NCBI GenBank assembly: GCA_022457155.1 | Contig: JAJGOT010000164.1 | Location: 1,406,501 to 1,470,500 of the forward strand | From: Cladopsammia gracilis | Taxonomy: Eukaryota > Cnidaria > Anthozoa > Scleractinia > Dendrophylliidae | Direction: 5' to 3' | Length of the DNA: 64,000 bases | Shown here: piece by piece, positions 59,101 through 64,000 of the stretch | Position numbering within the stretch: position 1 is the first letter of the stretch | How the letters are laid out: each line of letters opens with the position of its first letter | Position numbers and translations under genes: made by a program | The notes under the pieces: model-generated | Told to the model about the DNA's origin: nothing | The model's database searches: none | What the model saw: only the letters and a program-made list of their open reading frames with translations

Positions 59101-62100
59101 TTGCGCGCGCTATATCGCGCGTTCAAACTACAGCTGTAGCTGTACGCGTCAGTTACGTTTTTCCTGTCGTTGACATCAGAACTACTGTGTCTAGCTAAAA
59201 CCGTGGATAAAACAAGTAGCTATTACGAGAAGAACTTTTTTCCCAAGGGTTTTCAGTTTTTTAGAGAACTTATTTGGTAAACACAGTGCAAGAGTGTCGT
59301 CATATGCGTGGACAAGCAGTTGGATGCTTACGCGTACAAGCGCGCGCAAATTTTATTAGCATAATTTTTTCAAATCTTCGTTTGTGGTGTCATCCTTCGA
59401 ACAAATCTTCGAAAGCATGTATCTGTTCGTTGCAAGAGAAGTTTTCTTGACATTACAAATCCTGACAAAAGAAGACCGACAGACAACAGGCCTTGAAAAG
59501 GGTGTCTTAACAGTCACTGCTCGCGTCGGCGGTCACTGGCAAATGCGAGGTCACGTGATGAGACAAATTTTGTGTATATCTTTCATTCGCGTTGAATCGT
59601 GGGATAGGCTTACCTACGAATTCTCCATCCTGGTTTCTATACTTTGCTTAGTATATACAACAACAGCTACTGAACAGCATTATGTAAAGGAACAGGTTAA
59701 TTTTGGGAGATAGCACTAACAAGCTTCAAAAAGAAAATTTAATCAAGACAGCATAAATAAACTAAATCAAAATAAACAGAACACCACTGCATATTGTCCT
59801 GGACCCATGTCCACAACAATACTATACATCCACTTTCAGACCAATTTTCTTTCTGACAAAAATTAATGAGGGGGTGGGGGAACAAGGGCCGTAGGATCTT
59901 TTGATACCCAGTCCCATAGCAGTTACAGTGACCCACAGCTCAAAACCCAAAACTGACCAGTACCAGTTCCCATTTATTATAATTTAGGAAGACGGGGCAC
60001 TAAGTACAAGTTAAATCGAAGCGACTGGGAACGAGAATGTCTCAACTTTAAACTTCGGGGCCATTGCCGGTATGCAACCCAACCTCTCCAGTCAAATCAG
60101 AAATTCCATCTCTCCCACATCGCTAAAATTTTGAAGTGCATCCTCCCCCGAGCTTCGCGAGGTTCTGCGAGACACGTATTTCTAGTTTATTGAATAATCA
60201 TCTGTGCCATCACCTGGCTCAAATGCTTGATCTCTGGAATTTGCACCCAACAAATTTAACTGGTGATCAGCTAGGTTCCAAGCAGTATGCAGGATGACAA
60301 TTTCTATTATGCCAAAATCCAAAAGTTCTAAGGCACTTTACAAAAGTGAGAAAAACTCACAACAAAAACAAGGGTGTTGCAAATATGTACAAAAATTGTC
60401 TAAATATGTCATGTATTAACCTAGCAAATAGCCTAGCTTGCCACAAGTCTCTCGTAGTTCAGTGAGACTATCCAACTGGTGTATGGAAGATCATAGGTTC
60501 AATTCTTGTTGGGGACTCAGAACTTTTTCCTCATCCCATATTCATGACACAATGAACATTATACATCTTTCTCAATTAAGTCTTTTTGCTTCCATTGTAC
60601 CTCTTGGATGCAGCATTCCATTTCCATCAACTAAAATGACCTGTGGAAGCAGCTCTGGATTACAATTTTGCAGTCTGCAAATTGAATCAACAAGGAACCC
60701 AACTTCTCTAAAAGCCAGATATTCTGGAACATAAGGTGATGTAAGATGCACCATGGTTAGATCCTCATATACAACCTGGATTGAGAAAGTTAATAATTTA
60801 GTTATAAGTGAAAATAACTGTGAGTAAGTGTACCAAGTAAAGATAACATTTTATATACCACCGACATTTGACTGATACTCGACCGAGATGCGACTCAGAC
60901 ATGAATGATGAAACATACCAATAATGCATGCGCCAAATGTCAAACTGTCACAAAAGCCAGAGGGGGGGGGGGGGGGGGGTACTCAACAACGTTATGAACG
61001 GGGATGCTCCGCCCCGAGATCCAAACCCTTACCCTTTCATATACCATTTTTTACAGAAAAGGTATCTCTTTCATATACCTTTCATTGAAAATGGTACCCC
61101 CTTCATATACCTTTCATTGAAGATGGACCCCTTTCAAATAGCATTTACATGCATGTGTTTGATATATGATTTTTGAAAGCTTTTTTTATAATACTTAAAT
61201 GGCAGGTTTCCCTACCCTTTTTTAAACTTCAACTCATGTTTTCCCTTCTGTTTCCTATACCTCGTGAAATCCCTACCCTTTCATATACTTCAACTCGTGA
61301 AATCCCTACCCTTTCATATACCTCCAGCCTCAAAAAGGTACCCCCTTCGGGCGGAGCATCCCTATATACCCATTATACGGAGTACCCCCCCCCACGGGCA
61401 CAAAAGATGCTACACAAACAACTGTATACCTCACTGACCTATCAGTCCACCATCTTATCAGACTAGAATTTTTTGAGACCCATATTTTATGAAAGACCAT
61501 TTCGGCCACCCCTACATTCAAAGCATATCATTGCTGATATATGGGTGGGGCCTTATTTACAAAGACAATAAGGCCAGAATGGCAAAGGGAAAAAAAAGGC
61601 CAAAACATTTCTAATTTGAACCATTTTCACTCCAGCCCTCCTTTAACTGAAAAGCAGTCTTCAAGCATGATCATACCTCAAGGTCAGGGAAAGTCAGCAC
61701 AACTAAGCAAGAACATGCATGATTGCCATCTCCCTTGGGAAAAGAAATATCAACTCCACCAATCAGATTCAATTCACTAAAGGGCTCATCATTTAACACT
61801 CCCCAGTTTACACAGTCCTCTGCCACAAGTTTCTTCTTGAGCTCAATTTGTTCCCTAAAAAACAGAGTGGCATTTAGTTTTATAAACCTCAAGCTCAAAA
61901 AGTTAATTCCTCTTACTTTATTATCATACATTTCTTTGAGAATTCGTACTATAATTCTTCTTGGCCAGTCTGATTGACAATATAAGATAAATATATCAAG
62001 AATTTTGATCCTTAGGCAATCCCAATAGAATGTTTCATTTTCCATTACCCTCCTATTTGTGAAAGTGGGTCGGTTGGTCAGTTGGGGGAAAAATATAGGT

Positions 62101-62438
62101 TCAGGAGTCGGAGTTTTTGCTTCAATCAAAATCCACATTTGCCTGTACTAGATGCTGAGAGATGATATAGAATATGAATGGATCATCATATACTTCATTC
62201 TGCAAAACGTTCAACTTCAACTTTATTACTTCCATCACTTTAATTGTTTACGTTCAGGGATATGTAAATAAGTAGCTGCTCTTTCAAAATTACAGAGAGA
62301 AACAGACGATTTAAAATGCTCTTATTACAATTTAAAGTTTCGAGGTTTACTTTTCAGCGGACAAGCAAATCACACAAACCTTTTCCACGTTTCCACGATT
62401 TCATTTTCCACTAGCAGTTCGGAATCATTGGAAGCCAT
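50122..62438 (-). CDS. ENDOV: Endonuclease V, complete, seven exons
   Basis: Endonuclease V cuts near inosine; the animal enzyme acts mainly on RNA. Minus-strand exons are 62380-62438, 61677-61854, 60601-60775, 57770-57882, 57043-57114, 51505-51633 and 50122-50304. All junctions are GT-AG and phases agree, giving 302 residues against about 282 in humans. Catalytic residues are in place: Asp55 (GGVDISF), Glu103 (AFRE), Asp129 (LVDGNG) and His217 (YVSVGHKVG). The wedge motif PYVPEY spans 93-98. The family C-terminal block IPEPIRQADIRSRE crosses the last junction, followed by a longer, poorly conserved tail of about 45 residues. Intron 5 (51634-57042) contains a complete Ty3/Gypsy element in antisense. 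The gene is head to head with DNAL4. Confidence 0.93.
50347..50887. mobile_element. Tc1/mariner-like MITE with ~150-bp inverted arms
   Basis: Left arm CTATCGATCTCAGACGTCC and its inverse at the right extend for about 150 bp with very high match, and TA flanks both sides. It lies in the last ENDOV intron. No transposase. Confidence 0.8.
51045..51232. repeat. Variant of the ~110-bp repeat
   Basis: Two copies with gaagaggtttcatttgaatg and ggattttgtccacagacttg occur in an ENDOV intron; they relate to the arrays at 36065 and 38745. Confidence 0.6.
52338..52488 (+). repeat. 5' LTR (151 bp)
   Basis: By eye it is identical, base for base, to 56765-56915. It contains an aataaaac string near 52430 that could be the polyadenylation signal. 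Confidence 0.93.
52625..56641 (+). CDS. Gag-Pol polyprotein of the Ty3/Gypsy element (single frame)
   Basis: The frame encodes 1338 residues without frameshift or stop. In order: a Gag-like region at about 40-230; Cys/His knuckles at about 255-290 (CPRC... and CNKCLKIGHWGQAC); an aspartic protease (LDSGADVTVVP, Asp about 346); reverse transcriptase (KLDANSGFWQI at about 562 and the acidic pair in NIDDVLVH at about 624); RNase H (SADASSFGLGG at about 770, ETDHKPL); an HHCC zinc site in WWPGLSREVQDMVENCKVC; and an integrase core (ATDLFEL, RSDNGPQ, NGEVERAV). The usual aromatic residue before the RT Asp pair is Asn here. The frame looks capable of function. Confidence 0.94.
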   Translation: MPNNEHEDSPSVVTGAVQNSIPPVEQPPSVEPIIRPVANFQVSPPEKFSFKPEDWPKWIQRFERFRKATGLDKRSGENQVNTLIYTMGEQADDVFISFELTTEQEKNYEEVKEKFETHFIVKRNVIFERAKFNSRNQREGESVDSFITDLYGLARYCNFGTLKDELIRDRIVVGLQNRELSEKLQLDPKLTLEKAMNLARQRETVKQQQSILDGGFKSKQTEVDSIAKGKFWKKKEVHPKPKIPPGATQKKHQSKCPRCLGSFHSKKNCPARASKCNKCLKIGHWGQACRSSKPEGKISEVEAGEEEESFFLGEIVDLHEVQSNTATSPWTTTVFVDKKPVTFKLDSGADVTVVPHDTFLNLDLQRKLQPTDKVLLGPCKYKLNCKGKFTATLTNNLNSIKENIYVVEGLARPLLGRVAAENLNLINRVCELINDNYKANIVRDYPKLFTGLGVMKEVYTIKLKDEVKPFALTVPRKVPMPLYKETKNEITRMLKSGVISPVDHPTDWCAPMVVTPKPNGKVRVCVDLTKLNEYVQRENHPLPSVDVTLGKLAGAKYFTKLDANSGFWQIKLSESSKPLTTFITPWGRYCFNVLPYGISSGSEKFQKCMSRILEGLEGVECNIDDVLVHANTQELHDSRLKEVLERLSAAGVTLNLDKCTFSVPKIKFLGNVVSADGIEVDPEKVAAVVNLSAPKNVHEVRVFLGMVNHLSKFAEHLADKTKPIRDLMQKDRQWVWGPPQQKAFNEIKSSLTTAPVLALYDPNRETKVSADASSFGLGGVLLQKQDDQTWRPVVFISRALTQVECRYAQIEKEALAVTWACERCSDYIVGKSIIVETDHKPLVPLLTTRTLDEVPPRVQRLRMRLMRFHFKEVNHVPGKELYIADALSRMQVDNPDIQATIPEEEMNIYVDSILDSLPVSDMKLMEIKDAQDQDPVCKQIKKYCVEGWPDKFNLSDPIKPYWTLRGDISVVHGILLMSSRIVVPSSMRLQVLDKVHEGHQGIAKCRERTKTSIWWPGLSREVQDMVENCKVCAKHRQQRAEPLIPTPFPERPWQVIATDLFELDNLNYLIVVDYFSRYIEVAAMQKTTKSHEVIRALKAIFARHGIPEEVRSDNGPQYASAEFTHFAKEWGFKHTTSSPRFPQSNGEVERAVKTTKSLLKKEKDPTKGLLAYRSTPLACGYSPSELLMGRKLRNTIPTFHTNLNPSWPDIEKLREREAESRERQRLNFNQRHNAVALKPLQPGIPVHIKNEKATGTVTEAAETPRSYIIETEKGTVRRNRSHLVPIPSDKSEPLRTAEQQYQDKMPTPVKPLPSPCISSRPKRLIRPSLKLRESLGFD
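56637..56735. repeat. Tandem repeat after the gag-pol stop
   Basis: Four to five copies of a unit built from tgattgaacatttgaacatt lie between the stop codon and the polypurine tract. Confidence 0.8.
56765..56915 (+). repeat. 3' LTR (151 bp)
   Basis: Identical to the 5' LTR. The polypurine tract precedes it and ATAAC follows. Confidence 0.93.
57883..60600. other. ENDOV intron 3
   Basis: It contains a GC-rich repeat with gcgaagcgagggccgaaggc words (about 57925-58060), a TATATA run near 58045, a tRNA-like repeat at 60448-60530 and otherwise AT-rich DNA. No gene recognised. Confidence 0.45.
60448..60530 (+). repeat. Degenerate tRNA-derived SINE head
   Basis: An A-box-like TAGTTCAGTGAGA and a B-box-like AGGTTCAATTC are spaced as in tRNA genes, with weak acceptor pairing. 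It lies in an ENDOV intron. Confidence 0.4.
60961..61396. repeat. Fold-back element with G/C homopolymer ends
   Basis: A G-run followed by GTACTC... and ggggatgctccgcccc is inverted at the right as gggcggagcatccc...GAGTACCCCCC. The interior is made of CTTTCATATACC-type units. Confidence 0.65.
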
Positions 62439-62794
62439 TTTGATTCAGTGCTTCCTCTCAGCTAGTACACACTACTAACTCTTACTCATCGCACCCAGAA
62501 AATTGAAAGTTAGGTATGTTTAACCAATAAAGTAATCCCCTGTTATTCAAGCGATAAGAAAAAGAAAGAATTGCATGATTTAGTAAAAACCTTGCATCAG
62601 AAAGCAGCTGAGAATTTCCCGGGAAATTTTGCAAGTTTCGCGCGATCACGAGCGAGTCCAACGTGAAAGCGAGGCTTCAATTTCCATGGCAACAAAGAAC
62701 GGAAAAAAGTTGACAATCGCCGCCATCTTTGTATGTTTTGGAGGAGAAAAGACTGTTTTTGTGGATTTTCGTTGTATTGCAAAGCGCAGATACT
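62439..62794. promoter_or_regulatory. Shared ENDOV/DNAL4 promoter
   Basis: These 356 bp lie between divergent start codons. It contains a GC-richer patch (62620-62720); no clear core motif. Confidence 0.5.
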
Positions 62795-63048
62795 ATGGCG
62801 GAAAATCCAGAAGGAGGTGTAGCACAGGAAAGTGGAGGATATGATTACAAAAGGCTTCACAGTTATCCTCTAATTCGTGTAAGTTAGTGGAGAGGTTCGG
62901 TGCAAGGCTCACATAATCAGTTGGACTATTCTGACTGTTTTTTCCTCCAATGTTTAATTTTCAGTACTCCGACATGAATGATGAAATGCGAACTGAAGCG
63001 ATGGAGCTGTGTGTAACAGCTTGTGAAAAGTTTTCAGCGAATAACGAG
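62795..63048 (+). CDS. DNAL4: Dynein axonemal light chain 4, first two exons
   Basis: DNAL4 is an LC8-related light chain of axonemal dynein. Exon 1 is 62795-62878 (28 codons, donor GTAAGT) and exon 2 is 62965-63048 (28 codons, after TTTTCAG, donor GTATGT), both phase 0. The product contains YDYKRLHSYPLIR, then YSDMNDEMRTEAMELCVTAC and EKFSANNE, closely matching the start of animal DNAL4. The conserved second half was not found before 64000, so it must lie beyond the window. The N-terminal residues before YDYKR are not conserved. Confidence 0.9.
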
Positions 63049-64000
63049 GTATGTTTCGTTGAGTAATGTTTAAGGCTGTACAGGCTGTTTTCCAGGTGTG
63101 CGTGGTGAAAGAATGTTTTAGGAGTCCCAGTGATACACAGGCATTTTTAATAATAATGATATTATTATGGCACTTAATTGCAGTCTAAATCTCTCCAAAA
63201 TGGCAACTCCACGATATTCCTGTTTTGCGCCCCCCCACTTCATCACCTAAAATGATTACAAATTCACCCCCCCCCCCCCCCCCCCATCGTCTTCTGAGCC
63301 CAAGATGGTGAGATGCACTATGTTTCTCTGCCAGACAAGGTTGGTGAAGGCTGATCACGCGCCTAGTCTCAAAATGGCTTATACCACTTGGGCTCACAGT
63401 GGTTGAAACAGATAAAGTCACGTGGACGAACAAAGTTGACCCAGCTGTACTAAGGGTAGAAATATGCTGGCTTCTGCAAATAGTATGAGCCATCATCTTT
63501 CACATGGCAATAAATCGATAAACTCCATGGTCGCAAGACTCCAAGATGATTCACTTAACAGCAAGGCAATTGATCTGCAACAATCAACTTGAATGAAATG
63601 CAATATGAAATATAACACAAAACACAATAAGACCAGACTGCTGACCACATTGACTCAAATTTAACATTGCCTAAATTGCATTTAGCCACATCTATCATCA
63701 GCATCGTCATCGTCATCATCATTATAATGTCATCCTTGCCATCTTTATAATGGTGCCTTTTGTCTGTAGCTCACATATTTTGTAAATCTGTTACAATGTG
63801 TGGTTCCAGGAAATAACCATACTCCCCTTATGGAAGGTCATTGGAAAATACAAAGGGGAGGGGAGGGGTCTCTTAAGAATGTCCGTGCGAAAATCTTTTA
63901 TCATTGATTTTTTTTATAAAACTTTTGCTACAGCTAGGTAAATATGAGTTACTTGTGTCAGAGTAAACAATAGCATAATTTGCAAACCCTGAAAACTGCA
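63049..64000. other. DNAL4 intron 2 (partial)
   Basis: It contains a C-run near 63268-63285 and short trinucleotide-like repeats (about 63690-63725). No further exon seen. Confidence 0.5.

Noticed and set aside
59384..59713. Plus-strand frame of 109 codons in ENDOV intron 3
   Set aside because: No family resemblance, no promoter or splice support; mixed composition suggests chance.
63185..63496. Minus-strand frame over the C-run near 63270
   Set aside because: It depends on a homopolymer tract (Gly run) and lies in a DNAL4 intron.
1..64000. CRISPR arrays, rRNA genes or bacterial operons
   Set aside because: No spaced direct repeats of the right size, no rRNA-like sequence; gene structure is eukaryotic throughout.

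Overview
The window reads as nuclear DNA of a cnidarian, most likely an anthozoan such as a coral. The evidence is AT-rich non-coding DNA packed with fold-back miniature elements, GT-AG introns, and four recognisable animal genes: SF3B5, ANAPC10, ENDOV and the start of DNAL4. The species assignment is an inference. All exon structures below were built by reading splice sites and phases by eye and by recalled family resemblance; no search or transcript was available.

Host genes. A minus-strand coiled-coil gene that I could not name runs from 22326 leftwards and out of the window. It is head to head with a plus-strand three-exon gene (22634-27689) encoding six MLLE (PABC-type) domains and no RRM. 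A possible two-exon minus-strand gene lies at 31609-37670. SF3B5 (five exons, minus, 43136-48049) is head to head with intronless ANAPC10 (48166-48723). ENDOV (seven exons, minus, 50122-62438) is head to head with DNAL4 (62795 onwards). Three divergent pairs share promoters of about 100-360 bp.

Mobile DNA. The centrepiece is an apparently intact 17.2-kb Maverick/Polinton at 2534-19730. It has 240-bp terminal inverted repeats, flanking CATTA duplications and about 16 open genes, and it sits in an intron of the coiled-coil gene. It carries protein-primed PolB, a DD35E integrase, an A32-like packaging ATPase, a probable double-jelly-roll major capsid protein, a probable minor capsid/penton protein, a VLTF3-like late transcription factor, a YqaJ/lambda-type exonuclease, and a block of small membrane or unknown proteins. 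I see no adenovirus-type protease. Nearly every gene begins a few bases after a TATATATA run, and two divergent pairs share almost perfect palindromic promoters. The VLTF3 and exonuclease genes lack this box, which suggests a regulator/late-gene split. A second very young element, a Ty3/Gypsy LTR retrotransposon (52338-56915) with two identical 151-bp LTRs, an ATAAC duplication and one open 1338-codon gag-pol frame, sits antisense in ENDOV intron 5.

The remaining space holds Tc1/mariner-, hAT- and piggyBac-like miniature inverted-repeat elements, tRNA-derived SINEs, arrays of a ~110-bp repeat, homopolymer tracts and otherwise unremarkable AT-rich DNA.
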